DNA of 63,067 nucleotides from Streptomyces sp. ST2-7A (GTDB lineage Bacteria > Actinomycetota > Actinomycetes > Streptomycetales > Streptomycetaceae). A program made the position numbers and the translations under genes. Location: assembly GCF_021390475.1 (NCBI RefSeq), contig NZ_JAJUWS010000038.1:1-63067 (forward strand), given 5' to 3'. Positions 37,518 through 45,815 of the stretch are shown here, piece by piece; position 1 is the stretch's first letter, and every line of letters begins with the position of its first letter. The notes under the pieces are model-generated. The model saw only the letters and a list, made by a program, of their open reading frames with translations, was not told where the DNA came from and did not search any database.

Positions 37518-37696
37518 TATGTCACACCCCGCACACCCCCGATCGACACCACCCGCCCGAAAGGACCGAGAGGGTGACGAGAGGTCAACCCCGCGACCAC
37601 GCCGACCCCGTGGGCGTCGACGGGCATGCCGCCACCCGTGGCGGCACCCCGGCGCCGGGGGGTGACATCCGACTTCCGCCGCACCGCGCCCCATCA

Positions 37697-37715
37697 TTAG
37701 GCAAGCCTTACCTTA
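37697..37715. promoter_or_regulatory. Second, weaker iron box with no adjacent iron gene
   Basis: TTAGGCAAGCCTTACCTTA matches 14 of 19 positions of the iron-box consensus. Neither strand has a recognisable gene close by; the next plus-strand gene is the GH9 cellulase at 38443. Confidence 0.6.
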
Positions 37716-38121
37716 TGGTCGGCCCCGCCCTCCGGACAGTCACTCCCCGGCCGTTTCCCCGGCCGATACCGCCGACGCCCCGGGCCGGATGGCGCGTCAC
37801 CCTCCCCCGGGGGACACGGGGGCGGCGCCGGGGCGCCCCATGGGCCCTGATCGGCCCGAAACCCCCCGCAAGCCCCCGGGTCCACACGGGTCCGCACGCC
37901 CCGGCGGGTGAGGCGACACGTTCACCTTTTGAACCTTGTCATGCTCATTGACTTCGCTTCGGAACCTCTGGCTTCATGTTGTGTGTCGCACGGGAGCCGC
38001 GGACCGGACGGCGGGTCCGGACATCCGCGTTCGACGACGCCCCCGTCGAACGCCCCGCCGTGACACCGCTCCACCCCGATCCGTGCGGGGTGGAGCACCG
38101 ACGCACCTCCGGGTGCTGTTT
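37716..38121. other. Intergenic gap between iron boxes and CelR boxes
   Basis: No supported gene. 37918-37980 is a lower-GC patch (GTTCACCTTTTGAACCTTGTC...TTGACTTCG) that may carry the GH9 promoter, with TTGACT at 37948-37953 but no clear -10. Confidence 0.4.
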
Positions 38122-38135
38122 TGGGAGCGCTTCCA
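38122..38135 (+). promoter_or_regulatory. CelR/CebR-type box 1
   Basis: TGGGAGCGCTTCCA, one mismatch to the cellulose-regulator palindrome TGGGAGCGCTCCCA, 307 bases before the GH9 start. Confidence 0.8.
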
Positions 38136-38199
38136 GAAGGAGACCCAGCCCGCCTCATCGGTGCGGACCACCGGCGAGGCGGAAGCGAAGGTCAAGTTT

Positions 38200-38213
38200 T
38201 GGGAGCGCTCCCA
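38200..38213 (+). promoter_or_regulatory. CelR/CebR-type box 2 (perfect)
   Basis: TGGGAGCGCTCCCA, exact consensus, extended to the 20-bp palindrome TTTTGGGAGCGCTCCCAAAA (38197-38216). This LacI-family operator is released by cellobiose or cellotriose in actinomycetes. Confidence 0.92.
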
Positions 38214-38442
38214 AAAATCCCCCCGCCCCACCGCGAGGGGAACGACCGGACACGACGGACGGGACGGGAGCGACGGAGCCCGGTCGGGGCACGGCACATC
38301 GCCGCCACCCCGCCGACCGCGGGGACGTCCGGGCACCCGTCCCCGTTCACCTCCGATACGCATCCCACCGCCCCGGACGCCCGACCGGCCGGATACCGAT
38401 CACCCCGCCGGAGCACCCCCCGGATCAGGAAGGACACCCCAC

Positions 38443-40905
38443 ATGCCCTCCCGACCGCACCACCGGCGCGGCCGCCCCGCCACCGCGACGGTCGGCCTCG
38501 TACTCGCCGCGCTCCTCCCCCTCCACCTCGCCACGGGTACGACCGCGCACGCGAACGCCGATCCGAGCCCCGTGCGGGTCAACCAGGTCGGCTATCTCAC
38601 CGGCGCCGACAAGATCGCCACCGTGGTCTCCCCCTCGACCGTCCCCCTCCCCTGGGAACTGCGCGACGGGAGCGGGACGGTGGTGGCGAGCGGCACCACC
38701 GAGGTGCGCGGCCACGACGCCGCCTCCGGCGACCACGTCCACCACGCCGACTTCTCCGCCGTGACCACCCCCGGCACCCACACCCTGCACGTGCCGGGCG
38801 TCGGCACCAGCGTGGCCTTCCGCGTCGAGGGCTCCTCGCTCTACCCCGACCTGGCCGACGAGGCGCTGAACTACTTCTACTTCCACCGCATGGGCACCCC
38901 GACCGAGGCCCGCCACCTGCGGTATCCCGCCCACGCGCACGACGCCCTGCACCCGGGCGACGAGTCGGTGCCCTGTTACCAACAGTGGTGCGGGAACGAG
39001 CGGCTGAACGTCCGGTACTCCTGGGCCGACGCCGGTGACTTCGGCATCTACGCCGTCAACCACGCCATCTCCGCGTGGACTCTGCTCAACCTCCACGAGC
39101 GGTACCCCGACGCCCACCCCGACGGCTCGCTGAACATCCCCGAGAGCGGCAACGGCCGCTCGGACCTGGTCGACGAGGTGGAGTACGGCTCGCGGTTCAT
39201 GCCCGGTCTGCTGCCCTCCACCGGGTTGGCCTCGCACAAGGTGCACAACCACGTCTGGAGCGCCTTCCCCACCTCCGTCGCGGAGGAGAACTCACAGGCG
39301 CGCTCCGCCCAACCGCCGTCCACCAACGCGACCTACGCCGTGGCGCGCACCACCGCCCACCTGGCGCGGGTCCTGGAGTCGGACGACCCGGCCCGGGCCG
39401 CCGAGCTGTGGGAGTCGGCGCGGGACGCCTGGCAGCGGGCGGAGTCGCACCCGGTGCTCACCTACCCCCACGCCCCGCAGGCCGACGGCGGAGGCGACTA
39501 CGGCGACTCGAAGACCACCGACGACCGGTACGCGGCGGCCGTGGAGCTGTACCTGACGGCGGGCGCGCTGGGCGACTCCTCGGTGAGCGCCTACCGCTCG
39601 GCGGTGACCGGCTCCCCGCACTACGGGGAGATGGGCCAGTTCGACTGGGCGGAGGTCGCCGGGGCGGGCACTCTCTCGCTGCTCACCGTCGACAACGACC
39701 TGCCGGCGGCCGACCTGGCGCGGATGGAGTCGAACCTGCGGTCCTTCGCGGACTCGGTGATCGGCGTGCTGGGGAACGAGGGGTACCCCGCGGCGATCCC
39801 CGGCTCCTCGCCCTACCCGTGGGGCTCCAACTCCTTCATCGCCAACCGGATGCTGGTACTGGGCACCGCGCACGACGTGACCGGGGAGGCCGACTACCTG
39901 CGGGCGATGCACCGGGCGATGGACTACCTGATGGGCAACAACGCGATGCGCCTGTCGTACGTGACCGGCTACGGCGCCTTCGCCGAGACCGATCTGCACG
40001 ACCGGCTGGCCTGGGGCGCCTACCCGGGGACCCCGTTCCCGCCCGGCTGGCTGTCCGGCGGCCCCAACAACGAACTGATCAACGACAACGCGACCCCCAC
40101 CGGGCAGCCGCCCGCCAAGTCGTACGCCGGTCCGGACACCGCGCCGCAGGCGTGGGGGTCCAAGGAGAACACGATCAACTGGAACGCCCCGCTCGCCTGG
40201 GTGGCGACCCATCTGGACCGCACCGCCCACGAGTTGGCCGCGGACGACGGGAACGGCCCCGGCCCCGGTCCCGGCCCGGGTGACACCGAGCCGCCGACCG
40301 CCCCCGGCACCCCGACCGTCTCGGCCACCACCGCCGATTCGGTGACCCTCTCCTGGTCGGCGGCCACGGACAACGTGGGGGTGACCGGCTACCGGGTACT
40401 GCTGCTGGACGGCGGGGCGCGAACCCCGGTCGCCTCGGTCACCGGGACCACGGCCGTGGTCACGGGGCTGGAGCCGGACACCGTCCACACCTTCGCCGTG
40501 GAGGCGCGGGACGCCGCCGGGAACGTCTCGCCGTTGTCGGGGAGCGTGACCGCGCGGACCGCGCCGGGCGGGAGCGGCCCGGGGGCCGCGTGCGCGGTGG
40601 CCTACCGGTTGACGAGCCAGTGGCAGGGAGGTTTCCAGGCCGAGGTGACACTGACCAACAGTGGCCCGATCACCCTCTCGGGATGGTCTTTGACCTGGGA
40701 CTTCCCCGGTGGTGAGAGCGTGTCGAACATGTGGGGCGGCACCGCCTCGCAGGTCGGCGGGCGGGTGACGGTCTCACCGATGGACTACACGGCGAACGTG
40801 CCCCCGGGCGGGTCGGTGACGGTCGGCTTCGTCGGGTCCGCGTCGGGCGCGACCGGGGTGCCGACCGCCTTCGCCCTCGACGGCTCGGCCTGCGCCGTCG
40901 AGTGA
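38443..40905 (+). CDS. Secreted GH9 endoglucanase/cellulase with Fn3 and CBM2
   Basis: 820 residues, modular. Signal peptide ending TTAHA (about 1-33). An Ig-like domain begins PVRVNQVGYLTGADK. The GH9 catalytic module has YSWADAGDFGIYAVN (catalytic Asp) and GSKENTINWNAPLAW (acid Glu). A Gly/Pro linker (about 607-620) leads to an Fn3 domain (PPTAPGTPTVSATTADSVTLSW...) and a C-terminal CBM2 (ACAVAYRLTSQWQGGFQAEVTL...TAFALDGSACAVE). ATG 38443 after AGGAAGGA. Two CelR boxes upstream indicate cellobiose-responsive control. Degrades cellulose outside the cell. Confidence 0.96.
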   Translation: MPSRPHHRRGRPATATVGLVLAALLPLHLATGTTAHANADPSPVRVNQVGYLTGADKIATVVSPSTVPLPWELRDGSGTVVASGTTEVRGHDAASGDHVHHADFSAVTTPGTHTLHVPGVGTSVAFRVEGSSLYPDLADEALNYFYFHRMGTPTEARHLRYPAHAHDALHPGDESVPCYQQWCGNERLNVRYSWADAGDFGIYAVNHAISAWTLLNLHERYPDAHPDGSLNIPESGNGRSDLVDEVEYGSRFMPGLLPSTGLASHKVHNHVWSAFPTSVAEENSQARSAQPPSTNATYAVARTTAHLARVLESDDPARAAELWESARDAWQRAESHPVLTYPHAPQADGGGDYGDSKTTDDRYAAAVELYLTAGALGDSSVSAYRSAVTGSPHYGEMGQFDWAEVAGAGTLSLLTVDNDLPAADLARMESNLRSFADSVIGVLGNEGYPAAIPGSSPYPWGSNSFIANRMLVLGTAHDVTGEADYLRAMHRAMDYLMGNNAMRLSYVTGYGAFAETDLHDRLAWGAYPGTPFPPGWLSGGPNNELINDNATPTGQPPAKSYAGPDTAPQAWGSKENTINWNAPLAWVATHLDRTAHELAADDGNGPGPGPGPGDTEPPTAPGTPTVSATTADSVTLSWSAATDNVGVTGYRVLLLDGGARTPVASVTGTTAVVTGLEPDTVHTFAVEARDAAGNVSPLSGSVTARTAPGGSGPGAACAVAYRLTSQWQGGFQAEVTLTNSGPITLSGWSLTWDFPGGESVSNMWGGTASQVGGRVTVSPMDYTANVPPGGSVTVGFVGSASGATGVPTAFALDGSACAVE

Positions 40906-40913
40906 GCCCGCTC

Positions 40914-40937
40914 CCGGGCCCCGATGACGGGGCCCGG
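40914..40937 (+). terminator. Terminator hairpin of the GH9 gene
   Basis: CCGGGCCCCG / CGGGGCCCGG with an ATGA tetraloop, 9 bases past the stop. Confidence 0.8.
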
Positions 40938-41172
40938 AACGGGCCCCGAGCGGCGGGGGTCGCGCGCGCCGGCCGGCCCCGGCACGTGCCGGCCCCCGCC
41001 TTCCGCGCCGCCCCGCTCGGGACCCGTGACCCCCCGGGTCGCATCATGAGACGATCACCTCTACGCATCCGCGCATCATCCGCACGCGTCACCCGAACGG
41101 TCCATCAGCGGGCGTCGCCCGCGGAGGTGCCCACGGACGCCATGAGGGGAACGGCTGGGGAATGGGGAGCGG

Positions 41173-41394
41173 ATGGCCAGGGGAACCTTCCGGGTATTCG
41201 TCGGAAACAAGCGGGTGACCTGCCCGTTCTGCGACCATCAGATCTTCGCGCAGCGCGATGTGAAGCTCAACAGCACCGGGATGTCCCTGCTGGGCCTCGA
41301 TTGGGCCAACAAGGCGGCCTGCGGCCTGATCTGTGCCCAGTGCGGCTACGTGCAGATGTTCGTGGATCCGCAGATCCGCTACGAAGCGGTGTGA
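41173..41394 (+). CDS. Small zinc-ribbon protein of unknown function
   Basis: 73 residues: VTCPFCDHQIFAQRDVKLNS, then GLICAQCGYVQMFVDPQI, i.e. two CxxC knuckles. The segment LNSTGMSLLGLDWANKAACGL between them is also conserved-looking. Similar to stand-alone ribbon proteins of Streptomyces with unknown function. ATG 41173 after GGGGAGCGG. Confidence 0.8.
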   Translation: MARGTFRVFVGNKRVTCPFCDHQIFAQRDVKLNSTGMSLLGLDWANKAACGLICAQCGYVQMFVDPQIRYEAV

Positions 41395-41598
41395 GCCCCG
41401 GGCGCGCCGAACCCGTCGGCGCGCCCCCCGCGGGCGCCCGTCCCGACCCCCGTCCACCCCCTGGTAACCGCTTGCCGGAAACGGCGCGGAGGAGCAGGCT
41501 CGAGCCGGCGCGGAAGATCTCGCGCCGTTCCGCCACGCCCCCGCCCACCGGAGTACCCCGCTCATGGCACTGCCCCACGGCCACCGGTTCGACGACCA

Positions 41599-42105
41599 CA
41601 CCCCGAGCACGGTCTTGCCGAACATCTGGATAAGCCGCCGCTAGGAGTCCCAGGCGAAGCGCTCGTCGCCGGCCTGGGTGGCGAGCGCGCGGACCGAGGC
41701 GTCGGAGAGGCCGATGTTGAGGACGGTGTCCATCATGCCCGGCATGGAGAACTTGGCCCCGGACCGGACGGAGACCAGCAGCGGGTCCTCGCCGGTGCCG
41801 AGCCGCCGGCCCATCCGCCGCTGAAGCGCGTCGAGGTGCGCACTCACCTCGTCGCGCAGCTGCGGCGGCTCCGCTCCGGACTCCAGGTAGGCCCGGCAGG
41901 CCTCGGTGGTGATGGTGAAGCCCGGGGGTACGGGCAGGCCGAGCCTGGTCATCTCGGCGAGGTTCGCACCCTTCCCGCCGAGCAGATCCTTCAGGTCCTT
42001 GTGCCCCTCGGAGAAGTCGTAGACGTACTTCGGGGACGCGGAGGGTATCGGGCGCTCGGCCAGGCCGAGCGCTGGGGACGGAGGTCTTACTCGTGTTTCC
42101 GGCAC
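41599..42105 (-). pseudogene. Truncated pyruvate, phosphate dikinase (N-terminal remnant)
   Basis: Encodes the start of PPDK (YVYDFSEGHKDLKDLLGGKGANLAEMTRLGLPVPPGFTITTEACRAYL...VSVRSGAKFSMPGMMDTVLNIGLSD). At 41643-41641 a TAG interrupts ERFAWDS; the frame then continues RRLIQMFGKTVLGV, where PPDK has a Tyr after DS, so this is TAC to TAG. Similarity stops at about 41599, leaving about 165 of roughly 900 residues. The nucleotide-binding domain is incomplete and the phosphohistidine and PEP domains are absent, so it cannot be active. The start is probably GTG 42105 behind GAGGAG; frame open to 42183. It marks a rearrangement point at the edge of the glycosyltransferase cluster. Confidence 0.9.
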
Positions 42106-42465
42106 GGGACTCGACTCCTCGTGAACGGCTGCCCTGACACCGGGAGAGCACCCCGCAATCTGCTCATCTGAGCATTGTGGCAATCATTCGTGGCAGGGGT
42201 CACGCTGTTGACGGCCGGCAATGGCCTCATTCCATCCTCAATCCTCCGGCGCACGCCGTCGACCGGACGGGCGGTGGCGAAGCGCGACGACACGTCGCCG
42301 CACAGCGGCGGCGCGAACACCGGACGCATCCGGCCGACGAGCGGTGCGGCGCACGTCACGCCGAGCGGCGAGCGGTCGCCGTTCCCGCTCGCCGCCCGGA
42401 CCAGCGACCCGGTGGGCCGGTGATGGCGGGTTCTGGCGGGTTCCGGCGGTACCGTACGGACCGGC
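42106..42465. other. Gap between the dikinase remnant and the first glycosyltransferase
   Basis: 360 bases, no supported gene. It contains TGCTCA-TC-TGAGCA (42161-42174), a perfect palindrome between a minus-strand TTGCCA and AGATTG, which may be the old promoter/operator of the dikinase gene. Confidence 0.45.
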
Positions 42466-43659
42466 TCAGGCCCGCCGCGCGGGCACCGCCTGCCGGGCCA
42501 CACCCTCCAGCGTGGAGACGACCCGCTGTGGCACCGGCATGCCGTCCGCCTCCTGTCGCAGGCGGTGCGCGGCCGATCGGTGGGCCGCCTCGGAGGACAG
42601 CCGGGACAGCGCCGCACGCACCTCGGACGCGTCTTCCTGAGCCGCCGCGTCGTCGAGGCAGATTCCCGCGCCCGCGTCGACGACCCGGTCGCCGTGCGCA
42701 AACTGGTCGGCCATCTGCGGCAGGACGAGCTGGGGCCGGCCGGCGGCGATCGCGGTCATGGTGGTCCCCGCGCCACCATGGTGGACGATCGCCGAACAGG
42801 TGGCGAGCAACAGCTGCAACGGCACGGGATCCACCAGCCGCACGTTGGCGGGCACCCGACCGATGGCCTCCCGGAACGCGCTGTCCACCGTGGCGACGGC
42901 CTCGACGCCCGCCAGACCCGCGAAGCTCCGCAGGATCGCGCGCATCAACGGCACGCCGTGCAGAGCCAGGGTGCTGGTGCCCAGGCACACGGCCACCCGC
43001 CGGCCCGGGGCAGATGCCGCGGTCCCGGTCACGAACTCGGTCGGCACCGCGCCGCTCCCGTTGAACGGCATGGCCCGGATCGGGAGTCCCGGAGCGGCCC
43101 CGGGCAGTTGCAGGCTCGGCGGGCACGGATCCACGATCACAGCCGGTTCCGGGAGGTCCTCCAGACCCATCGGGCGCAGCAGGTGCTCCAGGGAACGCCA
43201 GGCGGCGACACGTACGGCGGCGGAGACCGGGTCCACCCCCCACCGGTGAAGGACCACGGGGATGTCCAGCAGCCCGCCGACGATCACTCCCTTGGCCTCC
43301 ATTGGGTCGGCAACGATCAGGTGGGGGGCGTACGCGCGAGTGAAAGTGAGGTACTGCGGCAGCACCTCCTCGGTCTGCGCGACCCACGTGGGGGACATGG
43401 AGGTCAGGCTCTCCGGCGTCACCCGGCCCCACGCCGCGAGCGGCCGCTGCCCGGGTGCCAGCGACCTCAGCGTCGATTCCACATGATCGAACCGGCCGCC
43501 GTAGCTCACCCCCACGAGCCCGGCGGTCCCGGCGGCTCCCATCACATCCGGCTGGCTCAGCACCGTCACCTCGTGACCCGCGGCCCGCAGCGCCCAGGCC
43601 AGCGGGATCATCGGGGTGAAGTGGGTGGGCACCGGACTGCTGATCATCAGGACACGCAT
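42466..43659 (-). CDS. Macrolide-type glycosyltransferase (GT1 family, EryCIII/DesVII-like), copy 1
   Basis: 397 residues, GT-B fold. The N-terminal acceptor half starts MRVLMISSPVPTHFTPMIPLAWALRAAGHEV with the catalytic-type His at 13. The C-terminal NDP-sugar site is CSAIVHHGGAGTTMTAIAAGRPQLVLPQMADQFAHGDRV. It transfers a deoxysugar to an unknown aglycone or sugar chain. It is the most divergent of the six, lacking the PYNGxxxxPxWL segment (it has MPFNGSGAVPTEF). It overlaps the end of the upstream glycosyltransferase by 13 bases, so the two are coupled. Confidence 0.93.
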   Translation of the reverse strand: MRVLMISSPVPTHFTPMIPLAWALRAAGHEVTVLSQPDVMGAAGTAGLVGVSYGGRFDHVESTLRSLAPGQRPLAAWGRVTPESLTSMSPTWVAQTEEVLPQYLTFTRAYAPHLIVADPMEAKGVIVGGLLDIPVVLHRWGVDPVSAAVRVAAWRSLEHLLRPMGLEDLPEPAVIVDPCPPSLQLPGAAPGLPIRAMPFNGSGAVPTEFVTGTAASAPGRRVAVCLGTSTLALHGVPLMRAILRSFAGLAGVEAVATVDSAFREAIGRVPANVRLVDPVPLQLLLATCSAIVHHGGAGTTMTAIAAGRPQLVLPQMADQFAHGDRVVDAGAGICLDDAAAQEDASEVRAALSRLSSEAAHRSAAHRLRQEADGMPVPQRVVSTLEGVARQAVPARRA

Positions 43660-44948
43660 CGGGCCCCCTCGTGCTGCTGTGCCGTCCGGCGCTCCAGCTG
43701 CACCACGACATCACCCGGGTGCGGGACCTGAAGGGAGTCCCGGTGCAGCGCGTCGGCGCCGGCCTGGAAGGAAGGTTCGTCAAGGAGGCGGCCGAGCAGC
43801 GCGCGCAGGCGTTCGCTCGTGTCGGCGCCGCGCCGGGCCGTCAGCCCGGCGCCCCGGTCCGCGACGAAGCGTGCGATGTCGGAGTAGTCGCCGGGTTCCG
43901 TCGGGGCGATCAGCTGCGGGACCCGATGCGCGACCGCTGCGGCCAGCGTGCCGCCGCCGCCGTGATGGACGACGGCCGAGCACGACGGCAGGAGTACGTT
44001 CAGCGGGAGGTAGTCGATCGTCCGCACGTTCGCCGGAACGTGGGGCACGTCCGCCAGCTGACTGTCGTTGACGGTGGCGATCAGTTCCAGGGGCATGCCG
44101 TCAACCGCGCCGAACAGGTCGGCGACGAACGTGTCGCCGCTTTCCGAGGACCGGCCCGCGCTCACCCCCAGGGTGAGGCAGACCCGCGGGCGTCCGGGCG
44201 GTGCGTCCAGCCACGCGGGCAGTTCTGCCGCGCCGTTGTACGGAATCCGCCGCATCGCCACATAGTCGAGGTCGACGGGCAGACGCATCCGGGGCGGCAT
44301 CGTGTCGAGTGTCCACTGGCCCGTCACCAGCTCTTCGCTGAACTCGATTCCGAAGCGCCGCAGCACCGGCCGCATCGCCTCCGCCAGGGGATCGCGGCTG
44401 CCTTCCGGCCCAGCGGCATCCGTGCCGGCCTGCCGCGCCAGGAGCATGGACCGCACCCAGCCCAGCTTGTCCAGACCCCACAGGATCCGCGCGTGCGCCG
44501 CCCCGCAGACCCGGGCCGCCACCGCGCCGTGGAAGCTGAGGGAATCCCAGATCACGAGGTCGGGCCGCCATCGCACGGCGAAGTCCACCAGGTCGTCAAG
44601 CAGCGGGCGCCTGTCCGTCCCCGGCTGCTCGTCGAGGAAGTAGTGGCAGAACGGCATCAGCAGATAGTTGCGAATCCAGGTGTGGAGATGTTCGTCCTCC
44701 GTCTGCAGCCACAGCGGATCGACCATGCGGTCGATCGTCTCGTTGCCGGCACAACTGCGCAGCCACGCCCACTGGTCCGCCGGTTCGCCGACCACCACCG
44801 CGGGCAGACCGGTGCCGACGGTGTGTCCGGCCAGCTCGGGATGGCTGGCGACCCGGACCTCGTGACCGGCGGTCCGCAGGGCGTGTGCCAGCGGCACCAT
44901 GACGGCCAGATGCGACACACCTGGAGGCGAGACGAAGAGCACGCGCAC
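43647..44948 (-). CDS. Macrolide-type glycosyltransferase, copy 2
   Basis: 433 residues. MRVLFVSPPGVSHLAVMVPLAHALRTAGHEV; IPYNGAAELPAWL; CLTLGVSAG; donor site CSAVVHHGGGGTLAAAVAHRVPQL. The motif WDSLSFHGAVAARVCGAAHARILWGLDKLGW resembles activator-dependent (EryCIII-type) enzymes, which need a P450-like partner; no partner gene is in the window. GTG 44948 after AAGGAGAAACCC. Same minus-strand operon as copy 1. Confidence 0.93.
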   Translation of the reverse strand: MRVLFVSPPGVSHLAVMVPLAHALRTAGHEVRVASHPELAGHTVGTGLPAVVVGEPADQWAWLRSCAGNETIDRMVDPLWLQTEDEHLHTWIRNYLLMPFCHYFLDEQPGTDRRPLLDDLVDFAVRWRPDLVIWDSLSFHGAVAARVCGAAHARILWGLDKLGWVRSMLLARQAGTDAAGPEGSRDPLAEAMRPVLRRFGIEFSEELVTGQWTLDTMPPRMRLPVDLDYVAMRRIPYNGAAELPAWLDAPPGRPRVCLTLGVSAGRSSESGDTFVADLFGAVDGMPLELIATVNDSQLADVPHVPANVRTIDYLPLNVLLPSCSAVVHHGGGGTLAAAVAHRVPQLIAPTEPGDYSDIARFVADRGAGLTARRGADTSERLRALLGRLLDEPSFQAGADALHRDSLQVPHPGDVVVQLERRTAQQHEGARCVS

Positions 44949-45002
44949 GGGTTTCTCCTTCTGATCGGTTGACCGGCATGCCGCCGCCGGACACCAGCCC
45001 GC

Positions 45003-45758
45003 TCACTGGCCGGCCGAGTTGACACGAGGGGGGACGGTGGCTTCGAGGACCGTGCGGTAGTAGCCGGGGCCGAACCCCATCCGGTTCACTTCCGGCACGA
45101 GCCGGCGGAGCTTGTCGATGGCTATGTGGTGATGCGTGCCCACGTCCTCGTAGGCGCGCTGCGCGCGCACCCCGAGACGGTGCTCCAGGTGGTCGACGAT
45201 CCGGTCCGTCGGCACGGCCGTCCCGGACGCCACGTTGACGGTTTCCCCGTGTACCCCGTTGCCGAGCAGGCTGTCGATGATCGTGACGACGTCGTCCACG
45301 AGGATCAGGTCCCGCGCCGAGCCCCGGTGGATCAGCACCCGGCCCTGGCGTACCTGCCGGATCAGAGCCGGTATCAGCTGATGAGGCGGCTGGTCACGGC
45401 CGACGAGATGACCCAGGCGCAGGATCAGGCTGTCCGCGCCCGAGGCCCGCAGCTCCTCTTCGAGTCGGTACTTGTGTGCTCCGTAGGAGGTGCAGGGCGT
45501 GATCTCGCTGTCCTCCCGCCCCGGGCCGTCCACCGCGCCGTACATGCCCGTGGCCGCGGTGGAGAAGAAGACCAGGCGGCGGCCCGTTCGCACACACCGG
45601 CGAACCGTCTGCCGTACAAGATCGGCCTCGCGCGCGAAGTCCGCCTCCGATGTGCCGCTCGCCCACGAGACGCCGGCCGCCAAGACGACCGTGTCGGGAT
45701 GCCGGTGGGCGATCGGCCGCAGGTTCCGGGCGAGAAATCCGTGCCCCATGATGTCCAT
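45003..45758 (-). CDS. NDP-hexose 4-ketoreductase (UrdZ3/LanZ3-like SDR)
   Basis: 251 residues. Extended-type SDR with the compact N-terminus MDIMGHGFLARNLRPIAHRHPDTVVLAAGVS, FFSTAATGMYG, YxxxK in YGAHKYRLEEEL, and RLGHLVGRDQPPHQLIPALIRQV. Reduces the C4 keto group of a deoxysugar nucleotide, setting axial or equatorial OH; stereochemistry not predictable. GAGGA precedes ATG 45758. In the operon between two glycosyltransferases. Confidence 0.85.
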   Translation of the reverse strand: MDIMGHGFLARNLRPIAHRHPDTVVLAAGVSWASGTSEADFAREADLVRQTVRRCVRTGRRLVFFSTAATGMYGAVDGPGREDSEITPCTSYGAHKYRLEEELRASGADSLILRLGHLVGRDQPPHQLIPALIRQVRQGRVLIHRGSARDLILVDDVVTIIDSLLGNGVHGETVNVASGTAVPTDRIVDHLEHRLGVRAQRAYEDVGTHHHIAIDKLRRLVPEVNRMGFGPGYYRTVLEATVPPRVNSAGQ

Positions 45759-45815
45759 AGCGATATGTCCTCTTTCTCCAGCGAGCCGTGCACCCGACGG
45801 CCCGGCGATCCGGTG

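Noticed and set aside
37509..37697. 62-codon minus-strand frame between the two iron boxes
   Set aside because: Arg/Gly-rich, no ribosome site; looks like chance.
44596..45006. Minus-strand 136-codon frame beginning upstream of glycosyltransferase copy 2
   Set aside because: Out of frame with copy 2; the GTG at 44948 with AAGGAGAAACCC and the MRVLF start settle the real gene.
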